Below, in pieces: positions 28,401 through 35,989 of a stretch of 38,525 nucleotides of DNA. Under the pieces are notes generated by a model. That model did no database searches, had not been told where the DNA came from, and was given only the letters and a program-made list of their open reading frames with translations. Numbering within the stretch: position 1 is the first letter of the stretch; each line of letters opens with the position of its first letter. The DNA is from an uncultured Flavobacteriales bacterium (GTDB lineage: Bacteria > Bacteroidota > Bacteroidia > Flavobacteriales_D > Parvicellaceae): assembly GCA_913042175.1 (NCBI GenBank), contig CAJWIX010000011.1, positions 1 to 38,525 on the forward strand, read 5' to 3'. Made by a program: the position numbers and the translations under genes.

Positions 28401-29549
28401 CAGTATTATAAAGTCAATGTAATTGATTCTGCCAATTGCGTTTCAGATCAAGACTCAGTACTTGTTGCGCTTAATCCTCCAATTTTATTATCTGTTTATA
28501 ATGATACTACCATATGTCCATATGATTCGGCTTTTGCTTTAGCCAATGCAACTGGTGGCAATGGTGGTCCTTACATTTACAATTGGGTTGATGATAATGG
28601 GAATTCTATTTCTTCAATACCTTCAGGAACTGGTTCGACTATTTATCCTGTTCCGATTGATGCATACACCCATTATTATGTAACTGTTGAGGATAATTGT
28701 GAAACTCCTTCAAAAACTGATTCTATATTGGTTGATTGGCATGACCTTCCAACAGTTTTGTTTGATGCCAATAACTTTGATGGGTGCTTTCCTGTAGAAG
28801 TTCAATTTACAAATAATACTTTATCATCTAATGTCCAAACTTGTAACTGGAACTTAGGAAATGGATTGACTTCTACTAATACAGATACTGTTAGTACTAT
28901 TTATAATACACCAGGTCTTTTCGATGTCTCCCTTGAAGTTACATCACCAGAAGGTTGTGTAAATGATACTACATTTTTTAGCTTTATAGAAGCATTTGAC
29001 TATCCAGTTGCTGGTTTCCTTTCTGTTCCAAATCCAGTTTCTGTATTAACACCTTCAGTTCAATTTATGGATACTTCAGTAGGTGCTGTTTTATTTGAGT
29101 GGAACTTTATGGATAGTTCTATGAATATATTAGGAAGTAGTTTTGATCAAAATCCAACATTTAATTTTCCAGATCAAGAAGAATATGCCTACTTAGTTGA
29201 ACTAATCGTTGAAAACCAACATGGATGTACTGATACGGCATACAATTACCAAATAGTAGAAGGACAGTTTGCCTTATTCTTACCCAATACATTTACACCT
29301 GATGGAGATGGTTTAAATGATGAGTTTTATCCAGTTGGTGATAAAATTGATCCTAATAATTATGATTTCCAAGTTTACAATAGATGGGGAGAAATGATAT
29401 TCCAAACAAAAGACCCTTTAGTTCATTGGGATGGTAAATTCAAAGGTGATTATGTCCCCAGTGGAAATTATCTTTGGAAAATTAACCTGAAAGACATTCA
29501 GAGTGGAGAATATAAAGAGTTAAAAGGATTTGTTATTCTTTCTAATTAA
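25437..29549 (+). CDS. Large type IX-secreted adhesin with type B (gliding-motility) sorting domain
   Basis: 1370 aa, signal peptide to about residue 24, then SHVPGGNISYENVGP opening an N-terminal domain with DCG, EDCCRN and EPDGDSL, paralogous to the left-edge adhesin; a second shared domain (CEGDSVCFDVTFTD) reaches about residue 400. Ig-like modules follow, then module X at about 605-786 (FGNWYKNAKHQFLFRASEL, YEWDGISNLVVEIC), an SprB-like repeat at about 855-935 (GLTCYGGNDASVSGIPGG...LSAGDYIIRSLDTTGC), Ig-like and PKD-like modules, and a type B sorting domain from about 1278 (LPNTFTPDGDGLNDEF, YNRWGEMIFQT, SGNYLWKI). Type B cargo includes the gliding adhesin SprB. A weak promoter, TTG at 25401 with TTAATTTT at 25423 (19-base gap), lies just upstream. 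The 3' end shares TTAA with the convergent gene. Confidence 0.93.
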   Translation: MGNSFKSFIFTIVFLFCTFLSAKASHVPGGNISYENVGPNTFVITLTVFEDCGTAFYSNFPESIDVYNNCGIPFPATIQLPNIIFQQEVSQLCASSLPLSECNGGSLPGVYMHVWQDTITLPGTCNSWTFAFEDCCRNSSNNLTGTGNDYYWESVLNSNTAPDNSSPVITSQPIPYYCINQPVIYNFGVYEPDGDSLYYSLINAMTGPTTTAPYQGGFSGTVPIPGINIDPNTGEITFTPNATGNYVVAVLIEEFDAAGNLVGSIIQDFQFEIINVAGCTNINPAPPTGGITNFNSTGVLTGPFDIQVCEGDSVCFDVTFTDNPGDSIYIASNIGQLFPGAVMTQNSYFTPATATFCFTIAPGTNPFSTISIDVNDNACPIVGITSAAVGVTVITSTYAGQNVTMCQGVGTQLLATGGSNFNWTVLSGDPISIGNNFSCNNCPNPVANPAFTTTYQVVSNLAGGCTNIDTVEVTVVPDFNYSLTQTGSSTCLNSTIDFNAVPTPSGSYTYDWQPSANLNNNAISNPTFSSSMPGLFDYEVTITSALGCVKVDTLTIDVVPSYSPDITLTASDTNILCGDSVFMNVDLGGGIPAVCGPSGSTACSAPSSTNIVGTNMGTNSNTVFPAPFGNWYKNAKHQFLFRASELQAAGISGGKITEIAWETTAQNTATNNFNSFSISMGCTGQSTLANWQQGLTQVFSPQNIIVNLGWNTFQLTTAYEWDGISNLVVEICYDNLSSNYTRNWSTPYHVTNYNSVLYYRSDVTPACPFTSTFTNSTNRPVTQFKTCPTTPDPANFTFQWTPPSFLSSDTVQNPLALPMVTTQYSVVATDLNGGCTDTASILITVICDTCDKPIPTIDGLTCYGGNDASVSGIPGGTDGPPWIFQLLDGFGINLYAVDSNVTTNFFFDSLSAGDYIIRSLDTTGCYADTMITIPDGIPIVLNMSSDTIICLDGTATISASASGGTQPYSYNWVGLSGNGPHQVSPTYSQYYKVNVIDSANCVSDQDSVLVALNPPILLSVYNDTTICPYDSAFALANATGGNGGPYIYNWVDDNGNSISSIPSGTGSTIYPVPIDAYTHYYVTVEDNCETPSKTDSILVDWHDLPTVLFDANNFDGCFPVEVQFTNNTLSSNVQTCNWNLGNGLTSTNTDTVSTIYNTPGLFDVSLEVTSPEGCVNDTTFFSFIEAFDYPVAGFLSVPNPVSVLTPSVQFMDTSVGAVLFEWNFMDSSMNILGSSFDQNPTFNFPDQEEYAYLVELIVENQHGCTDTAYNYQIVEGQFALFLPNTFTPDGDGLNDEFYPVGDKIDPNNYDFQVYNRWGEMIFQTKDPLVHWDGKFKGDYVPSGNYLWKINLKDIQSGEYKELKGFVILSN

Positions 29550-30493
29550 AACCTTCTTTGAAATCCAACATACGGAACAACTAATGCATTATTATTAATG
29601 TTTATTATGCCGTTTTGCACATTAGTTCCAACGTAAATTACGCCAACACTCCAATCTTCGCTACTGTTCCTTATCCAGTTTAAGATAATACTATTTAGAA
29701 ACAAGTACTGAACGTTATCAAAAGTTAGTCCAACACTTTCACCTGCAATGGTAAATCTTTCCTTTATTTTAATTTGACTTCCTAAATATCCACCATAAAA
29801 AAAACCACCAAATAGGTTCATATTATAGCCAATAAATCCCAATGAGGAATTTCTGTACTCATTTCCTAATGTAATTCTTCCTATTCCTCCCCAACCATTT
29901 AGATTATTTGGGTTATTATTTACATCAATTAAATAATTTCCCATTATTGATCCAGCAGCTGTTAATGATCTTCTGCCCAAAAAGTGGTTGGTTATATTTT
30001 TTGAAAAAGTAAGACTTGAAAAAAGATTAAATAACAAGAAATTCCCTACAGAAAATTCAACATTTTTATGCAATCCAATTTTGGAATTTGCAGTTACAAA
30101 ATAATGTGATGAAGTGCTAAATTCAGCTGGTTTATTTATGAAGGATGAAGGCATAAAACAGTATCGAGTGTAATTGGGGTTGGGGTTTTCAAATTCCTTA
30201 GTATTAAATATTTCATTTCTGGTGATGTATCTGATATGCCTAACTTCATTTTTATTAAAGGTTCTCTCCTCATTTGCAGTTTCAATGGTTATAAATTGTC
30301 TATTTTCTTTAATCAGAATTCCTCTTACTTCTTGATTAGTATAAGTAGTTATTACAGCAATAGAATCAGAGTGATGGTCTAAGTTGTTTTGCCCATTAAT
30401 TTTTGGCATCAAAAGCATAAAAATTAGCCCCAATAAAATATATGTGATGGTATTTAGATAAATGGGGGAACTTATTTGTTGTCTTTTATACAT
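29546..30493 (-). CDS. Predicted outer-membrane beta-barrel protein, unknown function
   Basis: 315 aa from the ATG at 30493; a GTG two codons upstream (30499) is possible. An unusual, rather long n-region ([14 protein letters not shown]) precedes the hydrophobic [21 protein letters not shown] signal. Residues 45-95 ([20 protein letters not shown]...[13 protein letters not shown]) look like a small Sm/SH3-like beta fold with the G.I..E and KN.I..I pattern. The remainder has alternating hydrophobic strands with Gly and aromatic residues ([21 protein letters not shown]) and ends [11 protein letters not shown], a terminal Phe typical of barrels. No family is recognised with certainty. It diverges from hemE with only 7 bases between the start codons, and its 3' end shares TTAA with the adhesin gene. 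Confidence 0.75.
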   Translation of the reverse strand: MYKRQQISSPIYLNTITYILLGLIFMLLMPKINGQNNLDHHSDSIAVITTYTNQEVRGILIKENRQFITIETANEERTFNKNEVRHIRYITRNEIFNTKEFENPNPNYTRYCFMPSSFINKPAEFSTSSHYFVTANSKIGLHKNVEFSVGNFLLFNLFSSLTFSKNITNHFLGRRSLTAAGSIMGNYLIDVNNNPNNLNGWGGIGRITLGNEYRNSSLGFIGYNMNLFGGFFYGGYLGSQIKIKERFTIAGESVGLTFDNVQYLFLNSIILNWIRNSSEDWSVGVIYVGTNVQNGIININNNALVVPYVGFQRRF

Positions 30494-30496
30494 TTG
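30489..30496 (+). promoter_or_regulatory. -7 box immediately upstream of hemE
   Basis: TACATTTG matches TAnnTTTG exactly and ends 4 bases before the hemE ATG at 30501, so transcription from it would give an almost or fully leaderless mRNA. It also covers the complement of the start codon of the divergent barrel gene. No TTTG is found 19-21 bases upstream. Confidence 0.4.
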
Positions 30497-30500
30497 CACT

Positions 30501-31526
30501 ATGAAATTAGCGAATGATCTTTTAATTAGGGCAGCTAATGGCCAAAAAGTTGAAAGAACACCAGTTTGGCTAATGAGACAAGCTGGTCGAATTCTTCCAG
30601 AATATAGAAAAATTAGAAATGCTTTAAGTGGGTTTAAAGAATTAGTTGAAACCCCTCATTTAGCAGCAGAAGTAACAATTCAACCAGTTGATATTTTGGA
30701 TGTTGATGCTGCAATTATATTTTCTGATATTTTAGTTGTTCCTGAAGCAATGGGTTTATCTTATGAGATGGTTGAGAAAAAAGGTCCTTATTTTCCTAAG
30801 ACTATTCGTTCAGCTGAAGATTTGCTAAATATAAAAGTGCCTGATGTTGATGAAAAACTTTGGTATGTAACAGAAGCAATAAAAATTACCAAAAGAGAGC
30901 TTAATGGTCGAGTTCCTTTGATTGGTTTTGCTGGTGCTCCGTGGACAATTTTTGCTTATATGATTGAAGGGCAAGGCTCAAAAACATTCAGTAATGCAAA
31001 AGCATTTTTATACAGAAATCCAGAAACTTCACATCAGTTATTGCAGTTAATTACAGATACTACTATTGCCTACCTTAAAGCTCAAATTTCTGCTGGTGCT
31101 GATATTGTACAGTTATTTGATTCCTGGGCTGGGATACTAACTCATGATCAATACTTAGAGTTTGGCATGAAATATGTCAATCAGATTTGTGATGCTATTA
31201 AAGAAGTGCCCTTAACCGTTTTTGCAAAGGGAGCATTTTTTGCTTTAGAAAACATGAAAAATTTGAAATGCGAAACAATAGGATTAGATTGGAATATGAA
31301 TGTTTCGAACGCTGTTAATATTTTTAGTAATACTAAAACCTTGCAAGGAAATTTAGATCCATGTGTACTTTATGGAGATTTTTCTTTAATAAGGCAAAAA
31401 ACCAAAGAAATGCTAAATTCTTTTGCTAACCACAGACATATTGCTAATTTGGGCCATGGAGTTTATCCAGATATAAATCCAGATCACGTAAAATGTTTTA
31501 TTGAATCGGTAAAATCCCACAATTAA
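30501..31526 (+). CDS. hemE: Uroporphyrinogen decarboxylase
   Basis: 341 aa from the ATG at 30501. Decarboxylates the four acetate groups of uroporphyrinogen III to give coproporphyrinogen III in haem synthesis. Landmarks: [20 protein letters not shown] followed by [62 protein letters not shown] and NLGHGVYPD. An upstream in-frame ATG at 30462 adds 13 residues ([11 protein letters not shown]...) without similarity to the family and runs across the divergent gene's start, so it is rejected. The OmpA-domain gene follows after 9 bases. Confidence 0.97.
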   Translation: MKLANDLLIRAANGQKVERTPVWLMRQAGRILPEYRKIRNALSGFKELVETPHLAAEVTIQPVDILDVDAAIIFSDILVVPEAMGLSYEMVEKKGPYFPKTIRSAEDLLNIKVPDVDEKLWYVTEAIKITKRELNGRVPLIGFAGAPWTIFAYMIEGQGSKTFSNAKAFLYRNPETSHQLLQLITDTTIAYLKAQISAGADIVQLFDSWAGILTHDQYLEFGMKYVNQICDAIKEVPLTVFAKGAFFALENMKNLKCETIGLDWNMNVSNAVNIFSNTKTLQGNLDPCVLYGDFSLIRQKTKEMLNSFANHRHIANLGHGVYPDINPDHVKCFIESVKSHN

Positions 31527-31535
31527 AAAATAATT

Positions 31536-32720
31536 ATGAACCATAATAATCTAGTTACGATCTTATTTTGCTTTTTATCTGTTTTTTCATTTGGTCAAGA
31601 TCAAAATAACCTTGTTCCAAATTCAAGTTTTGAAAGTCTAGATGGAAAGCTCAAAAAATTAAAACAAATAAATGCTGCAAAGGATTGGAATTCCCCTACA
31701 GCATTGAATGCGGATTTATTCTCTACGAAAAAGGAAGGAGCCATTGGTGCACCTGTAAATATTTATGGTAAAGAACATCCTAAAGATGGGGATAACTATG
31801 CTGGTATTGTAGCTTACAGTTACAATAACAAAACTCCTAGAACATATGTCCAAGCACCACTGACTAATCAATTAACGGGTGGCTTAGACTATTGTGTGAA
31901 ATTTCATGTTAGTCTATCAGATTTAAGTAAATATGCCATCAATAATATTACAGCACATATAGGTGTTGATCCATTGGTTTTAGATACTAAGGGAGATATC
32001 ATCTTTAATAATCGTAAAGAATTTTCCAATGTTGTAAAAAACGCTACCAATAAAATTTATAATGCAAGGTACAATTGGGAGACTGTTTGTGGTACGTTTA
32101 GGGCAAATGGTAAGGAGAAATATATTACCATAGGTAACTTCTTCAACAACAAAGACACAAAGTATCAAAAGTTAAAAAAACTAGCTAATTTTCAAGGCAC
32201 TCAGAAACCCTTGGCTTATTACTACATTGATCAAGTTGAAGTTTTTATGATTGAAAACCCGTCAGATTGTGACTGTATGATGGGTACTAAAAAGCAGCGT
32301 GAATCTATAGTATACCACAGGGATTTTGCTGACAATGGTGAAGAGCTTACTATCGAAGAACGTTTAAAACGACATACAATTTATTTTGATGTTGAAACTG
32401 CAAAAATTGATGATATGTTTAAAAAATCATTAGATAAACTTGCGCTGCTTTTAACAGAGAATAAAGAACTAAAATTACAACTTAATGGACATTCAGATAA
32501 AAAAGAATCTGAAGCAATTAAGAATGATCCTGAAAATGAGCTTTTAATAAATTTGGGTAATTATAGAGCTAAATCAGTTAAGGATTATTTAGTTAGAAAG
32601 GGGATTTCATCTGATAGATTAACTACCATGGATGCGGGCTCAGATCAGCCGGCAGCTCCTGGGCTAAGTATGTTGAGTTTAGCTAAAAACAGAAGAGTAG
32701 AATTTATCATTACCAAGTAA
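31536..32720 (+). CDS. OmpA-family protein with N-terminal beta-sandwich domain
   Basis: 394 aa, ATG start, signal peptide to FSFGQ. The region at about residues 22-240 begins NLVPNSSFESLDGK and contains GDNYAGIVAYS, RTYVQAPLTNQL and HVSLSDLSKYAINNI, a pattern seen in Bacteroidota OmpA proteins with a carbohydrate-binding-like or galactose-binding-like sandwich. The OmpA domain covers about 270-394: HTIYFDVETAKID, LQLNGHSDKKE with Asp321, NYRAKSVKDYLVRKGIS with Arg344, and NRRVEF. Both peptidoglycan-contact residues are kept, unlike in the PD40/OmpA protein at 16759. An insertion of about 10 residues separates them. Likely an outer-membrane protein or lipid-free periplasmic anchor to peptidoglycan; partner unknown. 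It lies 9 bases after hemE and 1 base before the MFS gene. Confidence 0.88.
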   Translation: MNHNNLVTILFCFLSVFSFGQDQNNLVPNSSFESLDGKLKKLKQINAAKDWNSPTALNADLFSTKKEGAIGAPVNIYGKEHPKDGDNYAGIVAYSYNNKTPRTYVQAPLTNQLTGGLDYCVKFHVSLSDLSKYAINNITAHIGVDPLVLDTKGDIIFNNRKEFSNVVKNATNKIYNARYNWETVCGTFRANGKEKYITIGNFFNNKDTKYQKLKKLANFQGTQKPLAYYYIDQVEVFMIENPSDCDCMMGTKKQRESIVYHRDFADNGEELTIEERLKRHTIYFDVETAKIDDMFKKSLDKLALLLTENKELKLQLNGHSDKKESEAIKNDPENELLINLGNYRAKSVKDYLVRKGISSDRLTTMDAGSDQPAAPGLSMLSLAKNRRVEFIITK

Positions 32721-32721
32721 A

Positions 32722-34047
32722 TTGGAAATCAAGAACAATAAAAAAGTTCAGAATGCTTGGACTTTTTATGATTGGGCTAATTCAGTCTACCCCTTAGTAA
32801 TAACAACGGCTATTTTCCCTATTTTTTTTGAAGGATATGCCGTACATGAAATTATTGATGGAAAAAAATACATTGACTTTTTTGGTTACAGGTTCATCAA
32901 TACTGCTTTAATAACTATTCTGAGTTCAGCTTACTTTTTTCTATTGGTATTGTTGTTGCCTGTGTTAACTGGAATTGCAGATTCTTCTGGAAATAAGAGA
33001 GCATTTCTTAGATTCTTTTGCTACTTGGGGTCATTTTCATGTATCATGCTTTCTTTTTTTAATATTAATTATATTGAAATAAGTCTGTTTATATACGTGA
33101 TGGCTGGAATCGGATTCTGGAGTAGTTTGGTCTTTTACAATGCCTTTTTACCAGAAATTGCAGATGAAAAAGATCATGATAAGCTCTCTGCAAAGGGGTT
33201 TTCTATGGGGTATTTAGGAGCTGTCATATTATTGCTTACATGTTTAGGATTAATTTTTTTAACTCCAGCAGAAGATAGGAGCTTTTATACAAGATTGTGT
33301 TTTGCTTTAACAGGGTTTTGGTGGTTTGGCTTTAGCCATGTTACGTTTAAACGTTTGCCGAAGGGTAACAAGATTGTGCTAAATGATAAGACAACTTATT
33401 CAAGAGGTGTTAAAGAGTTAAAAAAAGTATGGTCCTATGTTGTTTTAACAAAACGATTAAAAAGATTTATTTATTCCTTTTTTGTATACAGTATGGCTAT
33501 TCAAACTATTATGTTAGTAGCTGTATATTTTGGTGCAGAAGAAATAAATTGGGGAGAGGGTGAAGAAGGAGCATTAAAAGCAAAAATGGGATTAATTGTA
33601 AGTATTTTATTAATCCAACTGATTGCCATTCCAGGTGCCTATTTAATCTCCAAAATTTCAACAATTAAAGGCAATTTATTTGCGCTAAAGACATCTGTTA
33701 TTTTATGGATATTACTTTGTTTTTGCGCTTTTTTCGTTCATGAACCTTTCGAATTTTATTGTGTGGCAGGTTTTGTAGGTTTAGTCATGGGAGGTAGTCA
33801 GTCTATTTCAAGAAGTACTTATTCAAAATATATACCACATGAAACTAAAGACACCTCTTCTTTCTTTTCATTTTATGATATTTCAGAAAAGTTAGGAATT
33901 GTTATTGGTATGTTTTCATTTGGATTTATTCATCAGCTGACTGGAAACATGAGAAATTCTGTTTTGGCACTTATAACTTTTTTTACGGCTGGTTTAATCC
34001 TATTGTATTTTGTACCTAAAAAAGAAGTAGAAATCAATAATGACTGA
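32722..34047 (+). CDS. MFS transporter of the UMF1 / Atg22-like type
   Basis: 441 aa, TTG start one base after the preceding stop; no ATG fits. MEIKNNKKVQNAWTFYDWAN is the characteristic start of UMF1 proteins, followed by about 12 membrane segments (for example TALITILSSAYFFLLVLLL, AVILLLTCLGLIFL, IVSILLIQLIAIPGAYLI, LWILLCFCAFFV). VLTGIADSSGNKRAFL and GGSQSISRSTYSKYIP match the loop motifs of the family. Atg22 effluxes amino acids from yeast vacuoles; the substrate of the bacterial relatives is unknown. Its end overlaps lhgO by 8 bases, so the two are probably co-translated. Confidence 0.9.
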   Translation: MEIKNNKKVQNAWTFYDWANSVYPLVITTAIFPIFFEGYAVHEIIDGKKYIDFFGYRFINTALITILSSAYFFLLVLLLPVLTGIADSSGNKRAFLRFFCYLGSFSCIMLSFFNINYIEISLFIYVMAGIGFWSSLVFYNAFLPEIADEKDHDKLSAKGFSMGYLGAVILLLTCLGLIFLTPAEDRSFYTRLCFALTGFWWFGFSHVTFKRLPKGNKIVLNDKTTYSRGVKELKKVWSYVVLTKRLKRFIYSFFVYSMAIQTIMLVAVYFGAEEINWGEGEEGALKAKMGLIVSILLIQLIAIPGAYLISKISTIKGNLFALKTSVILWILLCFCAFFVHEPFEFYCVAGFVGLVMGGSQSISRSTYSKYIPHETKDTSSFFSFYDISEKLGIVIGMFSFGFIHQLTGNMRNSVLALITFFTAGLILLYFVPKKEVEINND

Positions 34048-35257
34048 AGAACATTTTGACATAACAATTATTGGTGGTGGTATTGTAGGTTCAGCTACAT
34101 TTTATCAACTACAAAGAAAATTTCCAGATCAAAAAATAGTTTTATTGGAAAAGGAATCTTCCCTTGCTCAGCACCAAACAGGGAATAATTCTGGAGTTAT
34201 TCACTCAGGATTATATTATACACCTGGGTCAAAAAAGGCAGAAAATTGTGTTAACGGAAGACATGAGTTGGTTGACTTTGCAAAAAAATATAATGTCAAT
34301 CACGATGTTTGTGGAAAGGTAGTGGTGGCTACTGATCAAAAAGAATTACCCTTCCTAGAAAAAATCCTTAAAAATGGTTTAGAAAATAAAATTGAAGGAG
34401 TTGAGCGGATTGATGTTCATAAAATTAAAGAAATTGAACCACATGTTAATGGAGTTGCGGGTATTTGGGTGCCGTGCACAGGAATTATTGATTTTGTAGG
34501 GGCTACCAATAAAATGCTTCAAGTTGCTACAGGATTAAATTCTCATAGTAGATGCTATACATCAAGTGAAGTGATTGATATACAGCAACTTGAAAATCAT
34601 AAAGTTATTCATTGTAAGGATAAAATAATTAAGTCTAAATACCTTATTGTTTGTGCTGGTTTGCAAGCTGATAGGTTGGCCAAAGCAGATGATGTTCAAT
34701 TGAATGAAAGAGTGGTAGGTTTTAGAGGAGATTATTATGAGTTAGAGGATCATGCAAAACACAAAGTGAGAAATTTAATCTATCCAGTACCTGATCCGCA
34801 ATTTCCTTTTTTAGGTGTTCACTTCACCAGAATGGTCAACGGAGATATAGAGTGTGGTCCAAATGCAGTATTTAGTTTTAAAAGAGAAGGTTATGGAAAA
34901 ACTGACTTTAGTTTAAAAGATACCTATGATGCTCTAACTTATGGTGGTACATGGAAGTTGTTTATGAAAAATGCCAGTTATGGGATTAATGAATATAGAA
35001 GAGCATTTTCTAAAAACCTATTTTTAAAAACATTGCAAAAGTTAATACCATCATTAAAAATGGAAGACATTAAACCTGGAAGAGCTGGTGTTAGAGCACT
35101 TTTATTGGGTCAAGATGGTGACACGAGAGACGACTTTAGAATTGAATATGGACACCAAAGTATCCATGTTTTAAACGCTCCATCACCTGCTGCAACTGCT
35201 TCTTTAGCTATTGGAAATGACGTATCAAAGATGGCTAAGGAAAAATTTAACTTTTAG
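34040..35257 (+). CDS. lhgO: L-2-hydroxyglutarate oxidase/dehydrogenase
   Basis: 405 aa, FAD enzyme of the DAO family that oxidises L-2-hydroxyglutarate to 2-oxoglutarate. The dinucleotide-binding motif is DITIIGGGIVGSATFYQLQR (residues 7-26), followed by HQTGNNSGVIHSGLYYTPGS, KAENCVNGR, CGKVVVAT, YPVPDPQFPFLGVHFTR and a C-terminal GPNAV...PGRAGVRALL...VLNAPSPAATASLAIG. These are the landmarks of LhgO (YgaF) rather than glycine oxidase or GlpD. ATG at 34040 lies inside the end of the MFS gene. The reverse-strand 183-aa gene ends 2 bases downstream. Confidence 0.94.
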   Translation: MTEEHFDITIIGGGIVGSATFYQLQRKFPDQKIVLLEKESSLAQHQTGNNSGVIHSGLYYTPGSKKAENCVNGRHELVDFAKKYNVNHDVCGKVVVATDQKELPFLEKILKNGLENKIEGVERIDVHKIKEIEPHVNGVAGIWVPCTGIIDFVGATNKMLQVATGLNSHSRCYTSSEVIDIQQLENHKVIHCKDKIIKSKYLIVCAGLQADRLAKADDVQLNERVVGFRGDYYELEDHAKHKVRNLIYPVPDPQFPFLGVHFTRMVNGDIECGPNAVFSFKREGYGKTDFSLKDTYDALTYGGTWKLFMKNASYGINEYRRAFSKNLFLKTLQKLIPSLKMEDIKPGRAGVRALLLGQDGDTRDDFRIEYGHQSIHVLNAPSPAATASLAIGNDVSKMAKEKFNF

Positions 35258-35259
35258 GA

Positions 35260-35811
35260 TTAAAGTATAATTTTTGTTTTGTCAAAAAAGGATTTCCAAT
35301 CCCAGATATAGTTTTCAATAAGATTATCAATACGCTTTAAGAAAATTGGATTAGGCGTATTTAGTTGTGCAAAGTAATCTTCTTGAAATTGTCCAAGTTT
35401 AAATTTAAAAAAAACTGCTTTTGACATTCCATAAAGAATGTTTTTAGATGGGTGATTTACCCTTGATATAAATGAAGAATATTTTTCTAGTTTAGCTTGC
35501 ATCTCATGAAAGCTAACTTCATAAACAGACGCCATTTCTTCAATAATTGCTTGACACAAATTATTTTCCTCATATGCAGGTAATATCTGTTCAAAATACT
35601 TCATATTACCAGCTATTATAATAAAAGATAATTTCGTTGGATCTTTATAGTCTAATTTAGGATGTTCAGTGAGTTCTGGATCGTAAAATATAGCATCCAA
35701 AAAGTCACCATAAGTTTCGTCAATAATTTGCAAAGTATGGTGAACAAATTTGAAGGCAATTTGTTTGTGAGATAATTTTTTCTTTACAAAAAGTGAAGTA
35801 AACATCTGCAT
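35260..35811 (-). CDS. Unrecognised 183-aa protein
   Basis: 183 aa from the ATG at 35811 (a second ATG at codon 3 is equally possible). No signal peptide or membrane segment, so probably cytoplasmic. It is helical and rich in aromatic residues and Lys (KLSHKQIAFKFVHHTLQIID, FEQILPAYEENNL, FKFKLGQFQEDYFAQL), with no motif recognised. A TATTTTTG -7 box at 35825-35832 sits 13 bases upstream, supporting a real gene with its own promoter. It is convergent with lhgO and divergent from yidC. Confidence 0.75.
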   Translation of the reverse strand: MQMFTSLFVKKKLSHKQIAFKFVHHTLQIIDETYGDFLDAIFYDPELTEHPKLDYKDPTKLSFIIIAGNMKYFEQILPAYEENNLCQAIIEEMASVYEVSFHEMQAKLEKYSSFISRVNHPSKNILYGMSKAVFFKFKLGQFQEDYFAQLNTPNPIFLKRIDNLIENYIWDWKSFFDKTKIIL

Positions 35812-35824
35812 TTTTTGGTTATCA

Positions 35825-35832
35825 CAAAAATA
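35825..35832 (-). promoter_or_regulatory. -7 box for the 183-aa gene
   Basis: TATTTTTG on the minus strand matches TAnnTTTG and ends 13 bases before the ATG at 35811. No strong -33 element was found. The intergenic region 35812-35989 otherwise holds the yidC promoter and no gene. Confidence 0.5.
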
Positions 35833-35962
35833 TCTTATGGAACCTCATAAAGCTAAATGATGAGTTTTGGATTATTCACAAAGTTATTAACCGACTTTAT
35901 TTGTTAGTAACTATTCAAATCTAATATTTGTTAACATTCGAGGATAGTTCCTTTAGAAAAAA

Positions 35963-35970
35963 TATATTTG
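35963..35970 (+). promoter_or_regulatory. -7 box upstream of yidC
   Basis: TATATTTG matches TAnnTTTG exactly and ends 19 bases before the yidC ATG at 35990. The nearest -33-like sequence is TTCG at 35937-35940 with a 22-base gap, which is weak. Confidence 0.55.
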
Positions 35971-35989
35971 TCCTCTGAAATTTTTAGGA

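Noticed and set aside
30462-30500. Upstream ATG as the hemE start.
   Set aside because: The added 13 residues do not resemble the conserved HemE N-terminus and cross the divergent gene's start and the -7 box.
35872-35892. DnaA-box-like TTATTCACA followed by TTATTAACC in the AT-rich region before yidC, suggesting a replication origin.
   Set aside because: Only one good box; the surrounding genes are not the usual origin neighbours in Bacteroidota (no dnaA or dnaN), and a 9-base match occurs by chance in AT-rich DNA.
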